Source: Batrachochytrium dendrobatidis JAM81
Lineage: Eukaryota; Chytridiomycota; Chytridiomycetes; Rhizophydiales
Direction: 5' to 3'
Length of the DNA: 64,000 nt
NCBI RefSeq assembly: GCF_000203795.2
Contig: NW_006281101.1
Location: 1,265,279-1,329,278 of the forward strand
In this document: positions 1 through 12,239 of the stretch, in pieces
Numbering within the stretch: the first letter of the stretch is position 1
How the letters are laid out: every line of letters begins with the position of its first letter
The notes under the pieces: model-generated
Seen by the model: only the letters and a program-made list of their open reading frames with translations
Database searches by the model: none
Told to the model about the DNA's origin: nothing
Translations under genes and position numbers: made by a program

Positions 1-1
1 C

Positions 2-3000
2 AAAGTGGTAGCACCACGGAACGCATTGCTTCCAAAAACAAAAGAAAGCATATCAAAGCCCAATACTTTGAGCACACACGATCTTGAAGCAATTCTGTCA
101 AACAAACGGACTAGTGCAGTTTTTTCTGTAAACCCAGTTTCCTTGGTATCAAACGATTTAAATACTCCCGATACTCCAAATGACGATTTGGGGTTGAATA
201 TTGAAGAATATAAAAGGGAGCCTGAAATGTATAATCAGAAATTGAATGTGAGTGTTGATATGGCTACTGACACACTTACGACTCAAGCCACAAGTGCTTG
301 GATTTCAACAGACCAACTTGTTATTCCAACTCCATTTGATATCCCACCAGCCAAAGTTGAAATACAAAATAGCATTCAAGACTCTACCCATAAGATCAAT
401 GAGCAATTCTTATCTAATAGTATTTCACTCGCGCAGTCAAACAATGATGCACAATTACATTCTGCTCGAATTTCTCAAAAAGTATTTGAAAAGCCAACAG
501 ATCAGATTATGCCTCAAGACGTATCAGTAGCGTTAGATTGCAAGAGTGAAAGTATTAACATACCATCAGACTTGCACAAAAATTCATCAACGGACAATAT
601 ATCAGAGCAACAAAAAACAGATTTCGAGAGTGACCAAGATGAGCAAATCAAATCATTAGCGTTGAATCAGGTTGATTTTGACGACTCTGACATGGAAATA
701 CTTTCAGAAAAGTCCGAAGATGACGAAAACAAAGATACAGTGGACCTGAAACAAAAGCGTGTACAAATCAAGCCGGCTGAATCACACGAGCTTTCGCGAC
801 CAAGAGTTTCAATTAAAAAAGGATTTAAAAAGTCAATGGTTTTATTTGCATCTCGAGCAGGATCTAGCAATACAAAACGATACTCTTCATGTGCTGCTAT
901 AAAATTGATTGAAAGTCAGACTGCAAAAGTCAACGAGGTTTCCTACTCATCACGATCAGCTTCTGCTCATGCGCGATCTTTATCTACACAACAAACTGGA
1001 CTGTCAAGTGAGGTGCTGAAAAAACAGCATAGTCGTCAAGCATTTGTTTCAGATACCGCTGACCCAAGTGCATATTACAACATGCAAGTAAAAAAAGCAT
1101 CAGGACTTGGACTGAATCGGGTAGAAAATGATGGTATGGGTACTCGACCTGTAATTGGTGTTTCGTTAATTCCTTCACATACCGAGCAACGTAAGCCATC
1201 TGTAAGCAGCAAACAATACGCGGATTCCGTAAAATCCGAGCCCAAGTCCAATATGGTCAGTGAAAATAATGATGAAGTTGATTCAGCAACATTGGCAAAC
1301 CGAAAATTACTGCAGCAGGCTCTTCAAATAAATGGATTTGTTCGAGGACTTGGCCAGTCTGTATATCAGGTGGTGCACGATCCTGAGCGCCGGCTTTCCG
1401 GGCTAAATGCAATTGAACGCTCCCGTTACCCAACCTTTGATGATCCAGGTCCACCATTAGATGCCACTGGAATGCCTATTGTCAATGCTGATGGCGGTTT
1501 GCCTTCAAGTCAAAGTATTGAGGACATTTTGTCAGATGTTGAGCGACTAGATAAGATTATTCTCCAATCTACTGTTCCAGTTCCAACATTTTATAGAAAA
1601 CGAGCAACTCTTTTAGCTCGACTTGGGCGATTTACCACAGCCATGGATGATTTGGACAAAGCTATTCAATATGGTAACATGCTTTTAGTCACTTATTTTA
1701 CACGTATCCAAGTATCAAATGGAAACTAACTTTATAGTTGCATGCAACCGAGTGTAGACCAGTTCAATTCTGATGCATATTGGCATAGGCATCAGCTATT
1801 TTTACGCATCAACGATGTTGAAAAGGCTCTGTGTGATCTTGATATTATTACAGACAATAACAAAATGCATTATGGAGCATTTCAAACCAAAGCACGTATT
1901 TATCAAGCTCTCGGTATGATCAAGCCAGCTATCGTCAACTATTCTGCAGTTATTCGCCTAAAACCTGATGATCCTGATGGATATTATAATCGAGCTTGCT
2001 TGTTTGAAGCTGAAAACGAAATGGTGTACGCAAATGAAGATTTTCGTATGGTTCGAACATTAGACCCGTCAAATTCCCATGCAATTTACAATCTTGCCAT
2101 TTACAGTTTTCAAAAACAGCTTTGGGAGGATTCTATTCAAGCTTTCACAAAACTGATTGGTCTTAATCCCGAAAACTCACAAGCGTATATGTATCGTGGA
2201 CGTGCTAATGCTGCAGTAGCCAGATATGATGAAGCACTAGATGTAAGCCAGTTTTTATTATGTAATTGTACTAGAATATGCAGTAATACACAATAGCTAG
2301 TGCATGTCCGAGTTTGACTGAAAATGTAATGTGCAATTTTAATTCTTGCATGTATATATAGGATTTGTCTACAGCAATCAGAATAAATCCAACTCGAGCG
2401 CAGTACTTTTTCCATCGTGGTTGCCTGCTACGTAGTCGTAATCCAACACGTGCAATCCAAGATCTAAGTGTGTCCATTTTGCTAGACGATTCGAGTGCAA
2501 ACAATGATGCATTCTATCAACGAGCAAAAGTATATCAGACAATCGGAAAGTACGATCTTTCTATTTCAGATTACACCTCGGTAATTGATTTGGATTCAAC
2601 CAAATCCAAGGCATATCTCAATCTCGGCATTTTGCATATGAGACACTATGCTGAATATAGAAAAGCTCTGTACTCGTTTAGCAAGTCCATTGCAAATGGT
2701 ACGTTTAAATCCTGTATTAAATATACTTTGATCATCAGCAATCGTACCATTTTTCTAAATTGTTTACGCATTCTATTTACAGACCCGATCAATCTTCAAA
2801 CCTATCTCTGTCGCGGAGAACTGTATCAGCTGTTACAAGCAGAGGCACTTCCAGAGCTTCCAAACCGACAGATTTTAGGGAAACCCCGATTGAGTCGGCT
2901 TGGAAATCGTGATAATCCATCCATCAGTTATATAAGTAAAGCCATACAGGATTATAGCCGAGCAATTCACTTGTGTCCAAGCAATTATCTACTATTTTTA

Positions 3001-5967
3001 TATCGTGGCCGTCTTCTTCTTAAACAAGGGTAAACTTTATTTTAACAAAATAGACAATATTATTAAATTGACTCCTATTTTGACGCTTTTAACTGGTATA
3101 GACTTATGGCGGAAGCAACTACTGATTTTCATGCCGCGTTTGATCTCAACTCGAATATTGCACAAACATTTATCCAGGTGCAATGTATTTTAAACTATAC
3201 GCTGATTGGAATTACAATATTTAGTATTGGTTCTAATTTCAACATGTTTAATGTGTGTTTGGTTGATTGCAACTGTTTAGAGAGCACTGGTATTGTGTTT
3301 TCAGCGCAAATACAAGCAAGTTATTGACGAGTTTGATGAGAAAAAAAAGACACAGATGGTTGATGATCCAGCCTTATTGTTATTGATTGCCAAGGCACGA
3401 ATTCAATGTGGAGATTTTAAAGGTACTCCTTTCAGCTTTTTAATCTTTACTGTCATTTTTAAATAATGTTGAAATTGCTGATTAAATATAGGTGCTTTGC
3501 GAGATCTTACCAGTGCTTTGGACTATAGTCAAAACGATCCACAGACATTTTTACAAAGAGGAATTTGTTTTGAGCATCTTCAAGACTGGTCTGCTGCATC
3601 AGCAGAATTTACAAAGTGCATTACATACATGCCCACATATGCAAAGGCATATTACCATCGCGGTTTATGCAAACTATATGAAAAAAATGACACGGGTGTG
3701 AATGATTTAGATCTTGCAATTCAGTATGACGAAAAGTTTTTTGAGGCATATCTAACCAGAGCATCTTTCCACCACTCTAAAGGTAATATTGGGCTGCATT
3801 AAAGGATTATTTGCCAAATGCATCGACTCATGCTGTTTTTCTAATACAGGAATGTATACACGAGGTATTGAGGATTGCAATGAGGCTTTGAAGCTTGAAC
3901 CAACCAGTATCAGATCGCATTTACTCCGTGGTGCGTGCAAATGCAAACTCAATCAATTTGGTCTAGCCATTGCTGATTTCACAAGAGCAACAATTATAGA
4001 CAAGGTAAATCATTTTATCAGTATTAAATATTGCCAAAAAACAATTCTATACCAATGCATTTTTAAACTTTTTTAGTCGAGTCATTTTGCGTTTTATAAT
4101 AGAGCAATCACGTATCAGCTTTTAAATGATTTAGACAATGCGATTAAAGATTATAGTATTGTATTATTGCTTCGAGATGATTCGGTTAGTAAAGTTTGAT
4201 TTGCCGTCATACCCACCACCTATGCGTGCCTGGATTGGCGTATATTTTAATCTGTATACAAATATTACTCTGAATTTGTCAACTGATTCGACCTTGAAAT
4301 CAATGCAATCTGGCATTCTAGAATGCGTATCGAAATCGAGCTTTGATATATTGGAAAAAGGGGGACCATCAGAATGCATTGCAGGATCTACATGCTGCAC
4401 GCAACTACTATCCACAAGATGCAAAACTGCGTGGTTTGTTTGGACTATGTTTACACAAAGTATCACAAAATCAAGAAAGCATAGATGAATTTACAAAGGT
4501 TGATAAAATATAATCAGACAGTATCTCTAGCCATATATCTACAATAACTAACTGTCAAAATACTCTAGGCACTTGAGCTAAGTCCATTCATGTACGAAGC
4601 GTTGCTGGGCCGTGGAAATGTTCATGCGTCAATGAATAATTTGAAATTAGCAAGGTAAATGCTGAATGACAAAACATTGATTTTTTGCATTTCATATCTT
4701 GATTTATTTAAATCAATGTATGCTACATGTCTTATGATTGTTTAAATTTCCAGGCAAGATTATTCAAAAGTGATACACATGTTTCCACTTTGTGCAGAGG
4801 CATATGTAAACATTGCGTATACAATGCAAACTGAAGGAAGACCACAAGAATCATGGAACTTTTTTTCAACTGCGCTTAAAATTGATCCACAATGCACTGC
4901 AGCTCTTGAAGGACGATCCATTATGCATTTGACCATGAAGAACGCGTTTGCAGCCTTGGTAGATATCACCAAAGCAATTGTAAGTATCATGTGTAGATCT
5001 AGCTGATACATTACGCCAAGCTATTGCATTAACAGAGGCTGCTACAATGGGATCACTATTTGAACTTTTATCAGCTATCTTTAAACTAACAGATGTTTTG
5101 CGTAAATCTAATAGGAAATTTCGCCAACTAATCCCGAATTCCTCACAAATAGAGGTGTGATATTTGAAGCCATGAAAGACAATACCTCTGCATTACAAAG
5201 CTATAAAGCGGCTATTTTGGCAGATCCCAATTACGGGTTGGCACACTTTAATGCAGCCAATTTATATATACAGCAAAAACTATGGGAACAAGCAATTTTT
5301 TATTTTAACAAAGCATTAATAATCAACAGCAAAGACAAGGCAGCTTTGCTCAACCGTAGCATTTGCAAACTAATGCTAAAAGGTATATCGTTGACTATAT
5401 TATTGAGTTACTAAAAGATTTCATAACTGATTTTGTACACATATTTAAACTGGTTAGATACGGACGGTGCACTGAATGATTTGGATTTGGCGGCAGAAAT
5501 TGATCCCGACTCTCCCCACGTGCATTTCAATCGTGGCCACTTGTTCCAATCACTTGGTATGTGCGACTGCTGTGATGGTCAATTCATTATAGTGTTGTGT
5601 ACATGGGCATACTTGCTGTGATTATTACTGACTACGTAGAATTGTCAACAGGAAAATATGTACTGGCAGAAAAAGAGTATACAAAAGTTGTCGAGTTATT
5701 ACCAAGGGATAGTGTAGCTTATATGCATCGTGGAAAAGCGTAAGTGAATTGTAATATCGTGTTTTCATGTTTGAATTGACACATCAAACTATCATGCAAA
5801 GTGGAGCCAGTTGCGAAGCCCCAAACTGACATATACTCATGTTACTAACAATACACTGGATTATACTTGAATCTATTCAATGCTTGATAACTAGTCGTGG
5901 GTCTCAGTCCAAATGGCCAGACGCAATGGACGATTATTCAATGGCGATTGCCGCTGAAGATGAGTAA
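2..5967 (+). CDS. Large TPR-repeat protein, TTC6-like, 5' end outside window
   Basis: The reading frame is already open at the window edge, so the start lies upstream. The first exon (to about 1673) encodes roughly 550 residues of Ser/Asp/Glu-rich, low-complexity sequence that ends in a first TPR motif. About 15 further exons then encode a continuous array of 34-residue tetratricopeptide repeats, with the usual A/Y/R positions (for example AYYHRGLCKLY near 3645 and AHFNAANLYIQQ near 5240). Most introns are 60-130 nt with GT..AG borders. The last exon (5895-5967) ends AAEDE and TAA. A disordered N-terminus followed by a very long TPR array resembles metazoan TTC6. TPR arrays are protein-interaction scaffolds, and I infer no enzymatic role. 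The next gene is convergent, with its stop about 150 bp away. The TPR call is secure; the TTC6 orthology is tentative. Confidence 0.85.
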
Positions 5968-6117
5968 AACTAAAAATAACGATTTGTCACGTATTTCCTA
6001 CACTAGTTGCACATTACTGAATGATACTTTCATAAGATGATCTTTGAACCAATAAAAATTTAAATATCAAGTTAAGAAAAAAGTTAATTTGACCAAGCGG
6101 TTTAATTGAAAACCGAA

Positions 6118-9100
6118 TCACATATCGTTAGCCACCCTTTTCATATTTGGTGCATACATAGAGTTACTGGTTTCAAAATCCCCAGAAGAATCCATTTTGA
6201 TGTTGTGGTTAGTGTTGTGTGAACCAGTGGGAAATGTGCCTGCATTAGGGGTACCGGTATCTATCACATTGGCACTTCGTTTGGCTCGTTCCACGATCGC
6301 ACGCAAAGCACTGACATACCCATCTATATCTCCTTTGGATGGGTTAGGCATTTGTGGAAGATTCAAAAAACTAAATATCACCTCAAGATTGTCTTGCATG
6401 GCCTGATACTGGGCTTGCATGATAACGTTGCTAACGCTATTTGAAGTAGATGTTCCAGCAGCCCCAGTTGAATTTTGATTTGAAGATTCGGTCATCTGCG
6501 ATGCTTGCAAGGTCGGCTGCGCAAACGTTCTCATGCGAATGCTTTCTTGTTGAAGTTTTTGAATCTCTGTGTTGGCGACTGAGAGTTGTTGTTTGAGTGC
6601 TCGGATTTCGTTTATTCGTTCCTCGGCAATTTTGGAAAAATCATTATAAGAACTCTCCAAAAGTGTATCAAGAGCCAATGCAGAATTACTTGTAGTTGAT
6701 GTAGCAGAACCAACCGCCTCCTTGCTAAAAAGGCCTAATGAATTTCAATATGGATTCAAATCCCGTAAAAATCAAGTTGGTATTGGAATGTTAGACATTG
6801 ATACAGCTAAAAGGCGTGTAATCAAAATTAGGGGGTGCCAGATATATTTAATACTCGACATCAACTTACGCTTAATCTCAACCGGCATATTCTCGATTTC
6901 AGCAGCAGTGGTTTTAATTGTGGCAAGCTTATCCATTAACCACGACCAAGCAGATCTGACAAAGAAATCCCACAAACAAGTGGCACGTTGTGTTAATACC
7001 AAAAAGTATACATTTTTTGATTAGAAATAAACAGAAATGCAACTCCAAGTGTAAATAAGTAGCTAAATTACAAAGTACACACCCAGATTGTGAAGCCGTT
7101 TCTTGGATAGAACGAGGAGTTTGGGCTGTGGTGGATCGAGAATTAGCATCAAAATTTGCATCATCATTACTGACAGAGTTTAAAAGCCCTGCCACTGATG
7201 ATACTAATGGACGTTGCTATTGACAAATGAAACACTGTTAGGGTTTAAAAACTCGAAATTGCTTGTATTTCCAACAAAACATACAGAATCTTTTAACCAA
7301 GGTTTGTAAGCAGAAGACATTTTGACAGCCTGATTTGCAGGTAGAGGGCGTGTGCTATTAAACTTTCCAGTGGCTAATATAGAGTCCGTTGATTTCCGAG
7401 GTATGATGGCAATACTTGGTTTTTTAGAATCAGTGCTAGCATCTGATGAGGCTTGTGAAGGTGATATAGGTGCAGATTTTTTGGATACTCGAGCAAGGAT
7501 AGCACCTGTAGAAGAATGATATCCTGTGGCTGACTTATCAGCCGAACTATTTTTGGGGAAAATAGTACTGCTGGTTGGTTGTACAGTTGATTTCCTTAAT
7601 TTACCTTTGGATAGGGTGTCTACTCGAATAGATCGAGAAGGTGAGTCCTTTCCAACAGTTTGCATTACAGGCTCATCTTCGTCTTCAGCCATGGCTGAGC
7701 TGGATACAACAGATGCAGAGCCATCAGCCTCATCATCTGCAATTTCTATACTGATATCTATATCCGAATCAGCCTCCCATTTAAGATCTTTTCCGCTAGA
7801 ATTTCGTTGACGCTTCAATGTAGCTCTTTTTACTTTGGTAGATGTGGGTGGAGCTAGACGTTTAATAGAAGGAGCATTCTTCAATGACTTTTGATTCTTG
7901 TGATCAAAGCAGAGCACAGTGAATTTAGTCAAGTTGCGTGTTGGGTGCTGCAAGACATCTTCCTTGATACCACACGTTGCGTGAAGCCATCTGAGCAAGT
8001 AAATTAAAATTTTAGTAAACAATCACCGGAACAGGATCAGCTGGAACCAATCAACAACGAGTATGGCTTACTTTTCACATGAAGGAGATGTGCATTGTAG
8101 TGTGAGACCATGGCTTTCGTTGCAAATATAGCATGTCTTTAGTCAGATTGAATCAGGATAAGGTTAGTTGTGTGATATGCACATAAAATTAAATGGCAAT
8201 ATATACTAGTAGCGATTATTGACTTACGTGACTATTCAGTGGCCAATTCACCACATCAATGACGTCGTTTTCAACACCATTCGATCCATTCCATTTGGCA
8301 CAAACAACATGAACATATTGATTCAGAGTCTTTGTGCGCTTGAGAGCACCGCCAAGATCTGAGCAGCAAATGATGCTCTAAAACATTGAAATTTAATAAG
8401 CAAATATTTGGAATGATCATCACTCAAATCCAACTCACAGTGTCCGCCACAAGAACACCATCAGCACACCTAGTTATCGAAAAACAATCAGTTACCCATC
8501 TGTTAATTTACTAGTCAAATCTGATAAAGCCAGTGACATTCATGTGCTATGATTTAGAATACTGGAGATAAATCAACAACATATTCGTACCGATGGCAGA
8601 ACCACTTTTCATCACCCGGTGGAACAACGTCTATGCCATAGCATTCTGGAGAAGATGGTGTAAAGTACTCGAATTATTAGTTACAAACAAATTTGATATC
8701 ACTACTATTCCAGGTGAGATATACAAACTGATGACATCAAAACCACATACTTTGATGAACAGGAACGTCGCAGTCTAGAATTTAATAAATACAGTATATT
8801 AGTAAACCACAAGCTAATTACAGCACGATCGATGAATTTTCAATCTTGATTCTGAAGCAAGTGCATAGCAATATGAATAACCAGATATCTGTCTTGAATT
8901 ATCATTACATCGATATCAAAGAGGTTTGCCAATCATGATGCAACTTGTGAATCTAAAGTATTAAATGGTATACAACATACTTTCACCGTCGCACAAAACA
9001 ATGCAGTTGGCCTTTGGACTATATGCTCTTCCACAAATAGCACAGAAAGTCTAAAGCAAGGATAACGCAAAAGTAACAAACATGAATGATGCCCCAGATG

Positions 9101-9707
9101 AACATCATTGTACAATAAGCATGAAGATGCGACCCAGATTTAAAATATCAAAACATTAATGTTTGAAGAACAAGCGATAGCAGAAACAGTTAGTAATAAA
9201 GAAGCATGAGCCAATGTATACTATCAGAAGCTCAAAGCATATTCAAAGTGATGTTTGCCAGAAGAGCGGATCTGATAGCAAGGCAGTAGTCAAAAAAGAC
9301 GAACAAACCTCTTCTTCGTCATCGTCATCGTCTTCATCGTCATCATCGTCGTCGTCATCATCATCATCATCATCCATGTCCACATCCTTGTCTTGATCCT
9401 CATCGACCTTGCCAATAGCCTTGGACCTGGTTTTACCAGCACCCAGATCCCCACTTTCCAACGAGGCCTTTTCTTCCTTCTTTTGGCCATCACTGACCAG
9501 TCGATCATTAGAGTCGGAAGTACGACCCAACTCCTGATCTTGGCTCTGGTCCATATCCTCGTCGCCAGAAGTGGGCTCGTCTGGAACTGCCAAACGACGA
9601 CCTCTTGCTCTGGCCTTGGGTTTATGAGTTGCACGTTGTCGCATTGTCTTGCCAGCGGACATATCTGAGTTGTCTGCTGGAGACTGAGAATGGTTACTAC
9701 CAGTCAT
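6118..9707 (-). CDS. PHD / extended-PHD finger chromatin reader (BRPF/JADE/AF10-like)
   Basis: Spliced minus-strand gene starting MTGSNHSQSP at 9707. Exon 1 holds a Lys/Arg-rich stretch (KPKARARGRR) and then a long Asp/Glu run, ending near 9311. Later short exons assemble a PHD finger: CAICGRAYSPKANCIVLCDG (about 9050-8990), CDVPVHQ (about 8760), CYGIDVVPPGDEKWFCHRC (about 8640-8590). This is followed by an extended PHD: CIICCSDLGGALKRT with HVVCAKWNG (8375-8240), then CYICNESHGLTLQC and WLHATCG (8130-7980) and LCFDHK. PHD-knuckle-ePHD cassettes in BRPF, JADE and AF10/AF17 read histone H3 tails. The rest is Ser-rich (8000-7290), then a C-terminal coiled coil (ERINEIRALKQQLSVANTEI). An intron at 7284-7217 (GTATGT..ATAG) joins the Ser-rich exon to the QRPLVSSVAG exon. 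The precise subfamily is unresolved. Confidence 0.82.
9309..9379. repeat. Imperfect CAT/CGT-type triplet microsatellite encoding an acidic run
   Basis: On the + strand this is a run of TCA/TCG/TCT triplets. Read on the minus strand it gives GAT/GAC/GAA codons, an almost pure Asp/Glu tract of about 25 residues at the end of exon 1 of the PHD-finger gene. The donor GTTTGT follows directly. The opposite strand shows a poly-Ser reading frame that I regard as a shadow. Triplet purity suggests length variation between strains. Confidence 0.9.
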
Positions 9708-10037
9708 GGTTGATGACTTGTAGCAACGACTGTTGATAAAAGGGTGTTTCCAACTGCCTTGAATAGAATATCAATGGCTACCTGATAAATGTTGGAAATA
9801 TTTTAGATTTGAATTGTTTCGGCTACAATTCAATGAATGCAAAGTTACACTCGAATCATGCTAGTTTCTTGTAAAGTTTTATTCTGACATACTTTAGACT
9901 GGATTGCTGGTTGTTGCATCTGACTGTTGCATCTGATAGTCACACACTGAACAGGATCAAAGATCCTGGTTTACATGCCGTCTATTCCAACCATATCAAC
10001 CATGTCATGTAAAAGCATTGTTATTTATACTGCATCT
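9708..10037. other. Intergenic gap upstream of the PHD gene
   Basis: These 330 bp separate the PHD gene start from the stop of the PIH1 gene. I see no coding potential, no element ends and no RNA gene. It should hold the promoter of the PHD gene and the terminator of the PIH1 gene. Confidence 0.5.
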
Positions 10038-11666
10038 TCAATTGCTCAAGTCAGTCGGTATTCCATTACTACTGTCTTGGAAAATAAGAGTTGAGCACTT
10101 TTCAACGCGAATCACTAATTGTCTGCGAACTGTATGAAATTTACTGGTTTCTGTATGCGGCTGGATCTGAGTTGGCAGATTCAGTTCAAGGTGGTAAATC
10201 GTAGCATAGTTTTGATCAGAGCGGGTATCCAAAATCAGTTTTCGTTCATGCAAAACGTACACAATGTCCGTAGATGAGCGCTATAAATGATCCAAATATA
10301 GTGTTAAATATGGCAATACAAACAGTAGTAACATGATACAACTTACTATCTCTGGTAGCAGAATCACAATATCCAAAAAAGTATCCGCGTCTTTAATAGC
10401 ACACTTTGGTCGAGACACGATTGGTTTGACAATTTCTTGAATTAATGGTGTTGGTTCTGCACCAAGAGTGGTATTAGCAACTCCATCAGTAAGCTCTTGA
10501 ATCAATACTTTGGGTTTGGTCAAAGAAGTTTGATCAGATCTTGCAGTAGATGCCTGCTTTTTTGGTTGATCAGCCGGCTCTACAGTAGTAATAAATGGTA
10601 CTTTTTGGAATGCTGGGTTGCAGCCCATGGATATTCCTGGAATAGAAACATGCTCTGCTGCTTCTGAAACATCTTTGTCCACAGTTTGCTTTAGGTAATC
10701 AGAGGGGCTTGAAAGAACATTGAATTTTGAAAAATCAGTTTCGTGGTTTTGACTCGAGTCGCTTGTTTCTATTGGTTTACCAGTTTTGTCATTCCATCCA
10801 TACGGTCCAAAGTATGTGTCATGTTTCATTTGAAATGCTATATAATACCAAATCAACAATCAAAACTTGATTTAAGAATTGAAATGAATCTGTTCATGCC
10901 ATCTTGGTCCAAAAGTAATACGATCGACTACGGCAAACTTACATGCGGTGTCCAAATCAAAGTTGAACGTTTCCTTGACACAGCTAACTGCAAGGTTCAA
11001 GACATCTTTACGGTAAGATTCGTTTGTTTTGCATTTATCAATTACTTGATAACTAAATACTGCGTCGTACACATTTGAAACGCTGCCTATTTCTCGCCAT
11101 TTGTAGTCATGCAATGTTAGATTTAAACTTTTTGAACGAATCGTAAATACAATATGCATGTTTAAAGCATATTACTTTGCTACCTTTCATGTTGACATAT
11201 ACTCTTGGATTGGACATGACGACAGGTACATTGGTGGGGTCAGTTTCTACTGGTACAGCACGAGATCTGCCAATGTTTAATATATGCACATTAGATCCAT
11301 TAGCAAGTGTTCCAGTAGCAAAAACGGCAATTCCTGGCTCAACAATCCTGGCGGATTCTTCCATTTTCTTGTGGTTATTGAGAATCGATTTAAAGTTTTC
11401 TTGGTATCCCTACATGAATACATAGATGTTGTAAACTTGGTATGTAATGCTCATGGCATCGACTGTAAAGGCATAGATAGACTATCCATAAAATCTTGAT
11501 TGCAATGCATATAGTTCAATTTGCTTTAATTGACTTGTATGTTGCAAGTTGAAAAGATACACACCTTGGGGTCATTTCTGGCAAGGTCATCCAAGTGCTG
11601 CCAGGCGTGTTGAATATGCTCTTGCGTCACATTTTCAGGCAGCTCGATGTTTCTGAATGCTTCCAT
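10038..11666 (-). CDS. PIH1-domain protein (PIH1D-like HSP90/R2TP-type co-chaperone)
   Basis: Starts MEAFRNIELPENVTQEHIQ at 11666, with a donor GTGTGT after NDPK (about 11566). The second exon has LVEP-like and NIC-like PIH1 signatures: ARIVEPGIAVFATGTLANGS, VHILNIGRSRAVP, NPRVYVNMKG. The third carries YDAVFSYQVIDKC and YRKDVLNLAVSCVKETF, which correspond to the conserved 'VFHP.. .. L..LAL..VE' part of PIH1 domains. A disordered linker follows (10750-10380). The C-terminal segment (to 10038) contains short beta-like stretches that could form a CS-type domain. PIH1 proteins link clients to HSP90/R2TP, and several (PIH1D1-3, Kintoun) help preassemble axonemal dynein, which would fit a zoosporic fungus. 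Which PIH1 paralogue this is cannot be settled by eye. Confidence 0.75.
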
Positions 11667-11767
11667 GTATAATAAACTGTATAACTTGTAAACTCAGTTT
11701 TAGCTAAATATAAAATGTGGTTTTAAATGAGCGTATATGAATAGTAATTGAATCGCTGAGCGGAGTT

Positions 11768-12236
11768 TAAGCTGTATTCACGCAAAATGGAACACTTGTA
11801 TTGACTGCTTTGAAATAAACGATTAGATATTTGCTGTTTTCCTAGTAGAGATTGACTAGTAGATATTTTCAATCCTTGAATAAACACAATATTCATCATT
11901 ATGATGCTTACAACACTAGACTACTTTTTAAACCTGATCTTTGTTCTCGTTTGGTATTTATACATTGCACAATCAGCAGATTCATTCTAATTCAAACATT
12001 GGGTTCAACTGTTTTGATGTTGCCAAACTCATCTTTGCTGTATCCTAAAATTTCATACATACAATCTAGTTCAAGAGAACCATTTTAAGACTACAATTGT
12101 GCATGTTATACTCGGTTGTAAGACAAGTGATGTCAAACATTTGAATGTCCAGTAAATGCGAGTTGAATTAGCCAATCATTTCACGATTGTTTATTTTGGA
12201 TTCTTTAGTATTCAATTTTACGTGAATACAGCTGTA
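11768..12236 (+). mobile_element. Inverted-repeat element copy A (MITE-like, about 469 bp)
   Basis: The left end reads AAGCTGTATTCACGCAAAAT followed by GGAACACTTGTATT. The right end is its inverse, AATTTTACGTGAATACAGCT then GTA. Both ends border on TA. The interior shares a block with copies B, I and K (AATATTCATCATTATGATGC) and another with copy E near the right end (CCAATCATTTCACGA). I see no transposase. The right border lies 3 bp before the ATG of the PH-domain gene. Confidence 0.85.
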
Positions 12237-12239
12237 GTG

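Noticed and set aside
9214..9396. Plus-strand frame with a poly-Ser run
   Set aside because: It is the reverse of the Asp/Glu codons in the PHD gene and has no other content.
11852..12088. Small reading frame inside element A (and the similar one at 63451-63681 in element K)
   Set aside because: The two share DNA similarity but the protein frames are not conserved beyond short patches. I see no transposase or other domain, so I treat them as chance.
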